Assembly: GCF_009362785.1 (NCBI RefSeq) | Contig: NZ_WHNQ01000046.1 | Coordinates: 1 to 41,154, forward strand | Direction: 5' to 3' | Length of the DNA stretch: 41,154 bases | Origin: Paraburkholderia atlantica | Lineage (GTDB): Bacteria; Pseudomonadota; Gammaproteobacteria; Burkholderiales; Burkholderiaceae | Shown: piece after piece, positions 23,939-31,847 of the stretch | Layout: each line of letters begins with the position of its first letter | Position numbering within the stretch: the first letter of the stretch is position 1 | Translations under genes and position numbers: made by a program | The notes under the pieces: model-generated | The model's input: only the letters and a program-made list of their open reading frames with translations | The model's database searches: none | What the model was told of the DNA's origin: nothing

Positions 23939-24919
23939 TTACGGGATATCAGCGAACAGCTCATTTATCACGGACCGGATGCGTTCCTCCTGTGCCTCGG
24001 TCAAGATGGCGCTCTTCAGCTTGACGGTGAAACTCACCGAATCCTTCGTTATGCTGCCCGCGTGAGCCTTACCTGCATAGACCTTATGAATGTCTCGATT
24101 CGTGGTCGGCGGCGCGGCTCCGCGTCGGAGCATGGACCCCTCGAGAAGCTTCGCAAATTTGCTCTGCTCAAGGCTACCGCTCACGAGCTGCTTCCAAAGA
24201 TCCGCCGCGACTTCGGACGCCGACTGACCGAATTTCTTGAGCACTGTGTTCGTGTCGCTCGCGGCGTTACCGCTAAAGAGTCCAGGGCTCCGCTCCAGGT
24301 CTTCGAGCATGAACGTCGGAAGGTTCTCGAACGCCATGTAGCGGTAGAGCGAGCTGCGGCTAAGGCCCATCGCTTCCGCCATTTTCTTCCGGTCCGGAAA
24401 CTCCTTTTCGGCCCGACGCATCGCCTTCCCGATCTCGTAGTCGGTTAGGTCTTCCCGGCTAATATTCTCGGTCAGCGCCATGACGGCCATATCGGCGTCC
24501 GTGACATCGACAATAATGACCTTGATGTCTTCGAGTTCAAGCAACTGATGTGCGCGCCAACGACGCTCACCAGCAATCAGCTCAAAGTACTCTTCGCCGT
24601 CCTGCAACGTGATGCGACGGACCAGGACCGGCTGCATCAATCCTACTTCCCTGATGCTCTCCGCAAGCTCCCGAAGTTTGGCTTCGACGAATCGGGTTCG
24701 AGGCTGCCAAGGATTTGGTCGAACCTTGGCGACAGGGACAACGCTCTGCGCCCCTTGCGCTTCGAGTTCTGCAATGCGCTGCTCAGCCTGATTCAGCTTG
24801 GTCATCAAGCCAATGCCTGTTTTGGGCCGGTTGTTGTCCCCTGTCGGCTCTTCAATGTGTCTTTCCGCGGCCGGCACCAAATTCTGCGTGTTTGCCTTAA
24901 GGCGCTCGCGCATGTTCAT
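23939..24919 (-). CDS. parB: ParB centromere-binding partition protein
   Basis: 326 residues from ATG 24919, chosen because it overlaps the parA stop by 4 bp. N-terminal linker with coiled coil (TKLNQAEQRIAELEAQ), then the ParB/Srx-type CTPase domain: VAKVRPNPWQPRTRF, ELAESIREVGLMQPVLV and the GERRWRAHQLL box that contacts CTP. ALTENISREDLTDYEIGKAM and the helix-turn-helix KKMAEAMGLSRSSLYRYMAF follow for parS recognition, with a C-terminal dimerisation part. It works with ParA to segregate the replicon. The palindromes at 22.6-23.8 kb just downstream are the likely binding sites. Confidence 0.95.
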   Translation of the reverse strand: MNMRERLKANTQNLVPAAERHIEEPTGDNNRPKTGIGLMTKLNQAEQRIAELEAQGAQSVVPVAKVRPNPWQPRTRFVEAKLRELAESIREVGLMQPVLVRRITLQDGEEYFELIAGERRWRAHQLLELEDIKVIIVDVTDADMAVMALTENISREDLTDYEIGKAMRRAEKEFPDRKKMAEAMGLSRSSLYRYMAFENLPTFMLEDLERSPGLFSGNAASDTNTVLKKFGQSASEVAADLWKQLVSGSLEQSKFAKLLEGSMLRRGAAPPTTNRDIHKVYAGKAHAGSITKDSVSFTVKLKSAILTEAQEERIRSVINELFADIP

Positions 24920-26124
24920 TCTGTTGTCCCCCACTTGTTGGCGTAAAAATCGTCCATCCAGCGACAATACTCTTCAAGAGGTTCGCGAATACGGGCAAGC
25001 GTCTTGTTGCCGCCCTCCCATTTCGATACATCGAACACCGTCGATAACCCCACCGCGCCTGTGCTCATCACCGAGCTTGCCGGCACTTCGGTCTGGCTCA
25101 TCCAGTGGCCATATGCCGCCTGCACCCAGCTGCGAACGATCGGGGCCGAGGAGGTCGAATTGTTGTCAACGCGCGAAAGCAAAATACTGACGAAGTCGAA
25201 CTTCTTTTCGCTGTCGCCGCCTTCTCTGAAAGCCGGCGTCATGTCGTTGAAGAGGCTCCAGAACGAGACCGAACTAATGAAGTCCAGACTTTCCGGAACC
25301 AGAGGCATCACCATGCTGTCCGCCGCCATTAGCCCATTGATAGTGAGATACGAGAGCGACGGCGCCGTATCGAGAATGATGTAGTCGTACTTCCTGCGCA
25401 GCGGCGCCAAGCCGTCACGAAGAATGGACCAGAACTTGTATCCCTTAACTGTTTTTACTTGCGAGGGAATCCAGAACTCAGCCGCGAAAAGCGTTGGGTG
25501 GGCTGGAATGACATCAATCCCGTCCCAGTACGTCGGCTGCACAACGTCTTCGAGCTCGGCCTCGTTCGGTTGGTAAATGAAAGGAAGTACTGTATCGTCC
25601 TCGCCCAACATCTTCTCTGCATACAGGCCGCACAGCTCAGTGAGCGACGCCTGCGGATCCAGATCAACCAGCAATACCTTGCGCCCGCGCAGGCTGAGCC
25701 CTTGCGCAATGCACATGGTGGTGGTGGTCTTGCAACTGCCCCCCTTGAAGTTCGAGGTGACAACAATTCGTCCCGCTGCTTCGCCTTTCTCCAGCAGAGG
25801 TGACTTCTTGATCGGAGAGACTTGCTGGACCCATGCCCGCGTCTCGGCAAGGCTGAAATTGCGGATCCGGCCATTGCCCTGGACCTCTCCTTGCGGGAGC
25901 GTGCTGCCCTCCCGGGTCGCTAGGTAGTGAAGCCTCGCGCGGTCGATGCCGCACATCTCCGCCACCTGAGTAGACGTGAATGTCGGGGCATGCTTCCGCG
26001 GATTGGGCGTCAGAATGTCCTTCCTCAGGTCGCGGGTTAGCTGATCGAGTTTCTTCGAAAGTTCTTCCACGCCGTCAAGAGTGACGGTTCTATTGAGTTC
26101 TGGAAATTCACTCTTCACTAGCAT
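24916..26124 (-). CDS. parA: ParA partition ATPase with N-terminal HTH
   Basis: 402 residues from ATG 26124, which has GGGAG 8 bp upstream; ATG 26139 would add five residues. The N-terminal region has a winged or MerR-like DNA-binding segment (FTSTQVAEMCGIDRARLHYL), marking a long type Ia ParA that can repress its own operon. The ATPase domain shows the deviant Walker A FKGGSCKTTTT, Walker A' VLLVDLDPQASLTELCGL, Walker B YIILDTAPSLSYLTINGL and a nucleotide-sensing VPESLDFISS. First gene of a two-gene operon with parB. A 12-bp palindrome TTTTTCGAAAAA (26202-26213) lies in the leader and may be the autoregulatory site. Confidence 0.95.
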   Translation of the reverse strand: MLVKSEFPELNRTVTLDGVEELSKKLDQLTRDLRKDILTPNPRKHAPTFTSTQVAEMCGIDRARLHYLATREGSTLPQGEVQGNGRIRNFSLAETRAWVQQVSPIKKSPLLEKGEAAGRIVVTSNFKGGSCKTTTTMCIAQGLSLRGRKVLLVDLDPQASLTELCGLYAEKMLGEDDTVLPFIYQPNEAELEDVVQPTYWDGIDVIPAHPTLFAAEFWIPSQVKTVKGYKFWSILRDGLAPLRRKYDYIILDTAPSLSYLTINGLMAADSMVMPLVPESLDFISSVSFWSLFNDMTPAFREGGDSEKKFDFVSILLSRVDNNSTSSAPIVRSWVQAAYGHWMSQTEVPASSVMSTGAVGLSTVFDVSKWEGGNKTLARIREPLEEYCRWMDDFYANKWGTTE

Positions 26125-26201
26125 ATTCGACGCTCCCATCGAAATTCTTGATGTTGCGTAGATTAAGCGATCGAGGGGAAAACTTCATCCTTTACTTTAA
26201 G

Positions 26202-26213
26202 TTTTTCGAAAAA
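26202..26213. promoter_or_regulatory. AT-rich palindrome upstream of parA
   Basis: TTTTTCGAAAAA, perfect, about 80 bp upstream of the parA start in an AT-rich patch (26190-26215). Candidate ParA operator or part of the parA promoter. Confidence 0.35.
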
Positions 26214-26446
26214 ATCGACGCGTCAGAACGCGCTGTAAAGGCTTGGGAAGATCCCGCCGATGGCTCAGCAACGACGGAATGGTGATCCCCGCCAGCAGCC
26301 CATAACCCCCTCGCTGGAGGGGACCGAAAATCAAACGGTTGTGTAAGGCGGTTGTAGTCGCAGAAATGGCGTATTCAAAAGAGCAAGTCTTCGTTCGGTG
26401 AGCTTCCAACGGACCCGCGGTTCCCCCGATCTACGCTTCGATAGAA

Positions 26447-26748
26447 GGGCAAAGACACTAAGATTGTGGCTCCAAAACGTTCGCCTGACTCAAGGTCACC
26501 AGGATTGTGCGATCTTCCGAACACGGGGAAGGCAAAGTCACCGAAATTGTTGGCTTCAGCCATTTTGCAGGCTATCTTAAATGGCGGTAATCCGCTAAGG
26601 CCTACAATTTTTGTGACCTTTCTCGGCCCAGAGAACGCGCAAACGCCCATGCTCGCGGCTTTTCTGCAAACATAGGGTGCCCTGCCAACAATTTCGGTAA
26701 CTTTTCCTGGCGCATCATAGGCGCTCCTACAATTCTGGCGACTTTGCC
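26447..26748. repeat. Iteron cluster A (six copies, mixed orientation)
   Basis: Copies of a 20-bp repeat, best form GGCAAAGTCACCGAAATTGT. Plus-sense copies at 26447-26467 (diverged), 26491-26508 and 26531-26550 (exact). Minus-sense copies at 26604-26621, 26688-26707 and 26729-26748. The two groups face each other. Such repeats bind Rep initiators. This block lies about 1 kb upstream of rep and may act in copy control or as part of the origin. Confidence 0.8.
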
Positions 26749-26969
26749 GCCGGAGCTCAATGGGCGCCAGCAACCGCTCGCAAGAGGCCCTGACCGATTG
26801 CAATTCCCAACCGCGTCAATAGCTTAGCATGCGTTCGCCACGGCAATCTCTATTCCCCGACTGCACTCGGATCGCCGGGGCTGCCGAGCGGCGCCGAGCG
26901 GACCTCGAAGCGGCAGATCTCCACAGTTTCGGCGACCTGTTCCCAGACCATGTCTCACGTCGCGATCCT
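26749..26969. other. Spacer between iteron clusters
   Basis: About 220 bp with no iteron and no gene. Contains two direct copies of GCCGAGCGG near 26882. Nothing else seen. Confidence 0.4.
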
Positions 26970-27339
26970 ACAATTTCGGTGACTTTGCCAAGTTAAGGGC
27001 ACTCAAGCGCACGGACGGATCTGCAATCTTCGTGGCCTTGCCACGCCAGACATGAGCGGCACTGTCGCGAAGCCTTGCCGCAACAGGGGTCTTGGCGTAC
27101 GCAGTGTGCGCTGGCGCAAACAATTTCGGTGACCTTGCCGGGGCCCAAACTGCCCGAGACCAGCCTCCGGCAGGCCTGCCACGTCCCCCCGAACAATTTT
27201 GGCGACCTTCGCCACAAATCCGGTGACCTTTCAATATCCGCGCCCGGCTCTTGAGACAAATTGAGTGACCTAACTGCACCGAACGATGACTTTGCCGCAC
27301 AATCCCGGTGACCAACCGAGCCGCTAATGTGACCTTTCC
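26970..27339. repeat. Iteron cluster B (eight or so copies, one orientation)
   Basis: Minus-sense copies of the same repeat (ACAATTTCGGTGACTTTGCC on the plus strand) at 26970-26989 (exact), 27023-27042, 27120-27139, 27193-27213, 27214-27232, 27256-27274 and 27299-27317, with a partial copy at 27325-27339. All face the same way, with spacing falling from about 95 to 20 bp towards rep. The following 27340-27420 is the most AT-rich stretch of the region and a plausible melting site. Together these are the probable replication origin. Confidence 0.85.
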
Positions 27340-27500
27340 AAGCTAAGTTCTTGATTTTATTGCAGTGCGTTATCACTAGTATGTTGGTTTAGTTTTCTTA
27401 AAGACACTAACTACCAAACCAAACCGCCGCGAAGTTCGCTCGGCCAAACACATACTCACAATCGCGATTGCTAACGCCGGTCTCTTGAAAACGGGGGGAC

Positions 27501-27648
27501 TGAAAGGTCACCAAAATTGTGCTCCTCCCGCCGGCAACCGACGGTATTTGTCGGCGCTCGGCTCCGTTTGTCTGCCACCTCCAACTGCTGCAGAACGCGC
27601 ATGTTGCGGCGGGAACAACTTTCTATCAGGCAAAGTCACCGAAATTGT
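27501..27648. repeat. Iteron cluster C (two plus-sense copies) in the rep leader
   Basis: Copies at 27501-27520 (TGAAAGGTCACCAAAATTGT) and 27629-27648 (exact GGCAAAGTCACCGAAATTGT). They are inverted relative to cluster B and lie within 200 bp upstream of the rep start. Inverted iterons at the rep promoter are how Rep_3-type initiators repress their own gene. Confidence 0.75.
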
Positions 27649-27703
27649 TTTGACATTTCGACCTTACCAGGTCACGCTCCGGCCCAGACCAACTGGAGAG
27701 GGT

Positions 27704-29068
27704 ATGGATAGCGCGGCGCATCAACTGGCTCTGGCCTTGTTTGAAGACTACACGGCCAGAGGCGAAAGCATTGTTGCGGCACCCCATGATCTGGGCTTCC
27801 GGCGAAGCAACGCTTTCGTCAAGATCGTCGACCTTAGCCTCGCGGCCCGCCGTCTTGTCGATGTTGCGTACTTCCTGGTCGCAGACGACCCTGAGATCCG
27901 CAAGGAGTATCGCGTCGATTTTGGGCTCTTCAAATGGTTGATGTGCACCACGAGCGAAAACCGGCGGCACCTCACCAAGCTAATTCGCGAAGCCCAGAAA
28001 GCCGCGATCGAGTTGACCGAAATCGACGTCGCGGACCCCACCAAAGAGCGCTGGGGTTCTGTCCCTTTGATGGGCTCGGCATTTGTTGACGACGGTGAGT
28101 TCACCTTTGAATTGGCGGAGCGGCTTCAACGAGCCATAAAAAATCCCAGTGCATCGCACTTCCTGAGTCTGCGCTACGTTTTCAAGTCTATTCACTCGAA
28201 GGTTCTTTACGACCGGCTCCAGCCATACATGGCAGACGGCGTGACGCCATGGTTCGAGGTCACCGCCATGCGCGCCTTGATGGGTTGCGAGACCAAGACC
28301 TACGACCTCTTCAAGCACTTCCGCAGCAAGGTGCTCGAGATCGCGATGACTGAGATCCTGGAAGTTACGGGCATTCGTATCGACATGCTTACGCAAAACG
28401 TTCCGGGGTCCAAGCGCATCGGCCAACTACGCTTCAGGTTGCAGGGACAGCGCCAAGGCGATGAGCAAAAAACAGCGCTCGTCGTACTTAAATCCCTTTA
28501 CGACACGCTGCGCAAGGAGTTCGCGCTCAACAGGGCGGAGTTTAACGAGATCATTGCCAATCGTTCGACGTACACCGATGACCGCATCAACCAAGCCATC
28601 GAATACACGCGACATATGGCTGCCCGGGGGAAGGTTAAAGTGCGCGCAGGCGGTTATTTCATGAAGGCGTTACGCGAGGACTACCTGCTGGGCACCATCG
28701 ACAAGGACATCCATCAGCAGGCTCTGGCGCTTGAGTCCACTCAGCAGGTAGCGCAGCAGGACGCCGACACACGTGAAGCCCAACTGAGCGCCGCGGCCAA
28801 CGACAAAAAGCAGAAGGAAGTGGCACTTGGCTGGGACCACTACAACACGCTCGCTCAGGAAGAACAGGCAAATGTGGCCGCAGAGTTCGCGACAAGCCCC
28901 GGCGCAATACTCATTGCGAAAGTGATTAAGGCGGAGCCGAAGGACCTGCTCGCGCAACTTACAGATCCCAAGGTGTACAGCGCATTCGGCTCCTTCGTTG
29001 CCGGCAAGATATCGCGGAAGGCGAAGGCTGCGCGAGTCTCTAAAGCGGTCGTTGTTGACGAGGCGTGA
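27704..29068 (+). CDS. rep: Plasmid replication initiator (Rep_3/RepB type)
   Basis: 454 residues from ATG 27704, preceded by GGAGAGGG; the longer open frame starting at 27485 crosses two iterons and is unlikely. Two winged-helix halves are suggested: the first around VDLSLAARRLVDVAYFLVAD and LFKWLMCTTSENRRHLTKLI, the second around VLYDRLQPYMADGVTPWFEV, MRALMGCETKTYDLFKHFRS and KRIGQLRFRLQGQ. The C-terminus has an additional helical tail with DKDIHQQALALESTQQ and a basic end. It should bind the iterons upstream to start replication and repress itself. Length is greater than the usual 230-330 residues of Rep_3 proteins because of the C-terminal extension. Confidence 0.8.
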   Translation: MDSAAHQLALALFEDYTARGESIVAAPHDLGFRRSNAFVKIVDLSLAARRLVDVAYFLVADDPEIRKEYRVDFGLFKWLMCTTSENRRHLTKLIREAQKAAIELTEIDVADPTKERWGSVPLMGSAFVDDGEFTFELAERLQRAIKNPSASHFLSLRYVFKSIHSKVLYDRLQPYMADGVTPWFEVTAMRALMGCETKTYDLFKHFRSKVLEIAMTEILEVTGIRIDMLTQNVPGSKRIGQLRFRLQGQRQGDEQKTALVVLKSLYDTLRKEFALNRAEFNEIIANRSTYTDDRINQAIEYTRHMAARGKVKVRAGGYFMKALREDYLLGTIDKDIHQQALALESTQQVAQQDADTREAQLSAAANDKKQKEVALGWDHYNTLAQEEQANVAAEFATSPGAILIAKVIKAEPKDLLAQLTDPKVYSAFGSFVAGKISRKAKAARVSKAVVVDEA

Positions 29069-29207
29069 ACCTGCAGCAGGAACCTGCTGTGTGCCCGCTT
29101 ACCGACAAAGTATAGGGCCCGCGACCGATGTTCGTTTCTACAGACAGGGAGGAGAAATGCGGCTTCGCTCGGTCAATCAAATGCGCCCGCACAGATTTCA
29201 AGTGAGT

Positions 29208-29786
29208 TCAGCTGCGCGTCGCAGCCTTCTTAGGTGCAGAGAGAGCTCCTGCCCGGTGCTTCCGGTTGTAGGTCGCAAGCAACGCGTTGAGGATCGCTTC
29301 CAGTTCTACAATCCGCGGGGCGATCTGCTCGTAATTTGGCACGTCGAGGCGTAAATATTTTTTACCGGGAATGATCCTTACCCGCACGCCTTCGCGCACG
29401 ACTGGCTTTCCAGTGGTAAGCACAGCAAACACTTCTTCAAGCGAACAATTCGCAGTGACGTGCGCAGTTCGACGAGTAAGTTCGGGTTCGCCAAGCTGGC
29501 GAGTGAGCGTTTGAAGCGTCTGAATATTTCTAAAAGATAACTTTCTATTCCTGAATACTTCAAGCACGGCTTCAGGAAGTCGTGCAGCACCTACCATCCT
29601 CGACACTTGCGGATACGAGATGTTCAGTTCGATGGCAATGGCGCGCAAGCTCGGCCACAGCCCCTGTTCAAGTACTGAGAGATAGAACTCACCAATGGCG
29701 ATTACGGAAGCCCGTCTTGCGCGCAACTGCTCGTGCAACGCGATGGCGGCTTCGCGGCGAAGTGTCATGTCGTTGTTGTATTGCAT
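29208..29786 (-). CDS. ParB/KorB-like DNA-binding regulator
   Basis: 192 residues from ATG 29786; a GTG at 29984 gives a longer but less likely frame that crosses the 26-bp palindrome. Contains a KorB/ParB-type helix-turn-helix SLRAIAIELNISYPQVSRMV, then LSFRNIQTLQTLTRQLGEPE. The C-terminus RVRIIPGKKYLRLDVPNYEQ, IAPRIVELEAILNALLA may dimerise. It lacks the CTPase part of true ParB. It faces the transfer/pilus operon across about 470 bp that carry three dyads, so it is a good candidate repressor of itself and of that operon. No cognate ParA is adjacent. Confidence 0.7.
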   Translation of the reverse strand: MQYNNDMTLRREAAIALHEQLRARRASVIAIGEFYLSVLEQGLWPSLRAIAIELNISYPQVSRMVGAARLPEAVLEVFRNRKLSFRNIQTLQTLTRQLGEPELTRRTAHVTANCSLEEVFAVLTTGKPVVREGVRVRIIPGKKYLRLDVPNYEQIAPRIVELEAILNALLATYNRKHRAGALSAPKKAATRS

Positions 29787-29883
29787 GTTCTTGGCCTGCT
29801 CGTTAGGAACCGATCTATCTGAGACAGCAGCAATTGGATGCTGAAGGCGTTGTGAGTTACCCGTTTCGTTGCACCAGTGAAAG

Positions 29884-29909
29884 AGGTGTCTGAGCCGGCT
29901 CAGACACCT
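29884..29909. promoter_or_regulatory. 26-bp perfect palindrome, probable operator
   Basis: Left arm AGGTGTCTGAGCC joined directly to its exact reverse complement. It lies 98 bp upstream of the KorB-like start. A partial copy (AGGTCTCTGAGCCGGCTC) is at 30121, closer to the operon on the other side. No gene covers it with the preferred start. Confidence 0.75.
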
Positions 29910-30120
29910 GTCTTCAACACGCGCATGCAAAAACTGAAATGCGTTTGGGAATAAGGCATTGAAAATAAGTGGAAAACTGCGCACACAACCAATCTGACTT
30001 CGTCGGGCAACCCGGACCGCCGACTGTGAAACGCGTGAAACAGTCGATGGGAAGATGCTACCTCCTTACAGGACAACCGATTTCCCCAAAAGCTCACGAA
30101 TTTCTGCGTCATTTCACCTT

Positions 30121-30146
30121 AGGTCTCTGAGCCGGCTCGGCCGTCC
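30121..30146. promoter_or_regulatory. Second, half-degenerate copy of the 26-bp operator
   Basis: The left arm AGGTCTCTGAGCC differs from the 29884 arm at one position; the right arm keeps only GGCTC. It is placed 111 bp upstream of the VirB8-like start, so the same protein could bind both sides of the intergenic region. Confidence 0.55.
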
Positions 30147-30214
30147 GTGAACCTCTGGGGCCGCGCCGAAAAGCGGTGATAAATCGCATCTCTTTCGCAT
30201 GATCGGCTTCCACC

Positions 30215-30242
30215 TTGGGCTGATTCAATTGAGTCGGCCCAA
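30215..30242. promoter_or_regulatory. 28-bp near-perfect dyad just upstream of the transfer operon
   Basis: The left half TTGGGCTGATTCAA pairs with the right half at 12 of 14 positions; the centre is TCAATTGA. It ends 14 bp before the ATG at 30257, covering the leader and ribosome binding site area. It could be an operator or an RNA hairpin limiting translation of the first gene. Confidence 0.55.
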
Positions 30243-30256
30243 ATGGATCGACCGTC

Positions 30257-30958
30257 ATGCCCCTGTTCCGCAGCAAGAAGCAAATCGCCCTTTCCACCGC
30301 GCCTGGCGGTTACTCAAACGATGACCCTGAGAAGATCATCTTCGACATGGGTGCGCGTCTGCGTACTGAAGCCAATCACTGGAAGACGTTCTGTTTCATC
30401 CTGGCCTTTATCGCTGGGGGCGCGGTCTACACGCGTAATCCCCCGCCGTCGGTCGTCAAGGCATATGGCGTTTCGTCTGACGTCAACGGCCACGCAGTAG
30501 TCGCCCAACTGGCCGCATACAAGCCCGACGACCAGGCAATCCGCACTTCGCTGCGGGAAACCGTTGAGCGCTGGTTCACGATCGAACCGGTCCTCACAGA
30601 CGATATCCAGACGTCCCGCATGGCAAAGAATATCAACGGCATCAAAGCCATGATGGTTGGCAATGCGCGCAATCAGTTCGGCGACTGGGTCAAAAGCGAC
30701 GCTCCATTCCAGGCAATTACCCTGAATCCGAAGCTGGTTCGGGAGGTGCGCGTCACAAACGTTGCACTGCTTGAAGACTCGACCGGCGTCGTGGAATTCA
30801 CAACCAGCACGACGCAGTCGCCTACCGACAGGCCTGTCGTCCAGAAATACGCCCTGACGATCCGCTATCAGATCGTCCCACCGACTTCCGAAGACGCACT
30901 CGGTTCGAATCCATTCGGAATGTTCTATCCGTTGTTCTCGATCCAAAAAACTCAATGA
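30257..30958 (+). CDS. VirB8-like inner-membrane T4SS component
   Basis: 233 residues. Short cytoplasmic N-terminus, one membrane helix (about 43-59, TFCFILAFIAGGAVYT), then a periplasmic domain of VirB8/TrbF or DotI size with ETVERWFTIEPVLTDDIQTS and VRVTNVALLEDSTGVVEFTT. In type IV secretion VirB8 dimers nucleate the envelope complex with VirB9 and VirB10, which are encoded next. First gene of the operon; its TGA overlaps the next ATG (ATGA). No strong Shine-Dalgarno; a dyad lies just upstream. Assignment rests on topology and gene order as well as motifs. Confidence 0.7.
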   Translation: MPLFRSKKQIALSTAPGGYSNDDPEKIIFDMGARLRTEANHWKTFCFILAFIAGGAVYTRNPPPSVVKAYGVSSDVNGHAVVAQLAAYKPDDQAIRTSLRETVERWFTIEPVLTDDIQTSRMAKNINGIKAMMVGNARNQFGDWVKSDAPFQAITLNPKLVREVRVTNVALLEDSTGVVEFTTSTTQSPTDRPVVQKYALTIRYQIVPPTSEDALGSNPFGMFYPLFSIQKTQ

Positions 30959-31839
30959 TGATCGCCTCCCGCACGCTCGCTTTGTGGGCGGCCGCTTTCG
31001 CATGCGCGGCTGCCGTTTGCCCGGCTGTGAATGCAGCGAAGAAGGACGTCGCGGCCCCGGCCGCTTCGTTTGACCTCGCCACAGCAATGAGCGACCCGAT
31101 GAGCCCGGTGAATCCCTATAACGCCGGTTCGGACCCGATCACCATGCCGGGCGATGCTCGGATGGTCGTGTTCCCCTATAGCCGCGATCAGATCTACCGG
31201 ATCATGACCGCGCCGCTGAAGAACACAACGATTGAGCTGGCGAAGGGCGAGCGCGTGACGACCGATCCGGCTATGGGTGACTCGATACAGTGGGTCATCG
31301 ACACGGATGGCGAGAATCACCTCTTCGTGAAGCCGGTCAAACCCGGCCTCGTCAACACCCTTCACCTGACCACCAACCTGCGCGAGTACGACATGACGCT
31401 CGTGTCGTCGCCGATGGGCGGCCTGTTTTATCAGACTGTGCGCTTCAGCTACCCCGGCTCTGTCATGGCGAAGGTCCGCGCGCGCGAACAAGCGGGCGTT
31501 GGCCCCGAGGGCCACGGTGACGATTCCGAGGGCCGGACGGATTCGGGCCCAATTGGCGTCTCGCCTGACAAACTCAACTTCGACTATACAGTCTCCGGTT
31601 CGGCGTCGTTCCGTCCCGAGACCGTGTTCGATGACGGCAAGTCGGTATGGCTGCGCCTGCCCGCCAATGCACCGTTTGCCGTGCCCCTCGTCAAGGATCA
31701 CGGGGATGTCGTGAGCCCGAACTTCATTCGGCGCGGCCAGTACATCGTCGTGCAGGAGATAGCCAACCAGATCGTGCTGCGCGCCCCGAATGAGGAAGTG
31801 ACGATCAAGCGCGGCCGTGCAGGCCTGTTCGGCTTCTGA
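30955..31839 (+). CDS. VirB9/TrbG-like outer-membrane core protein
   Basis: 294 residues with a signal peptide (about 1-26, ending PAVNA). The N-terminal domain has DARMVVFPYSRDQIYRIMTA, WVIDTDGENHLFVKPVKPGL and TTNLREYDMTLVSSP, classic VirB9/TrbG strands. The C-terminal CTX-type domain starts LNFDYTVSGSASFRPETVFD, DGKSVWLRLP and ends IVVQEIANQIVLRAPNEEVT. It should form the outer-membrane core ring with VirB10. ATGATG at the start: the first ATG (30955) overlaps the previous stop. Confidence 0.85.
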   Translation: MMIASRTLALWAAAFACAAAVCPAVNAAKKDVAAPAASFDLATAMSDPMSPVNPYNAGSDPITMPGDARMVVFPYSRDQIYRIMTAPLKNTTIELAKGERVTTDPAMGDSIQWVIDTDGENHLFVKPVKPGLVNTLHLTTNLREYDMTLVSSPMGGLFYQTVRFSYPGSVMAKVRAREQAGVGPEGHGDDSEGRTDSGPIGVSPDKLNFDYTVSGSASFRPETVFDDGKSVWLRLPANAPFAVPLVKDHGDVVSPNFIRRGQYIVVQEIANQIVLRAPNEEVTIKRGRAGLFGF

Positions 31840-31847
31840 GGGGCGAG

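Noticed and set aside
26447..27648. CRISPR array, because of many spaced short repeats
   Set aside because: Copies occur in both orientations with irregular spacing and drift, next to a Rep gene; they are iterons.
27485..27703. N-terminal extension of Rep from the start at 27485
   Set aside because: It would translate two iterons and a leader; ATG 27704 has a strong ribosome binding site.
29074..29089. CAGCAGG-AA-CCTGCTG hairpin just after the rep stop as a terminator
   Set aside because: Loop of two bases and no following T-run; not a convincing Rho-independent terminator.
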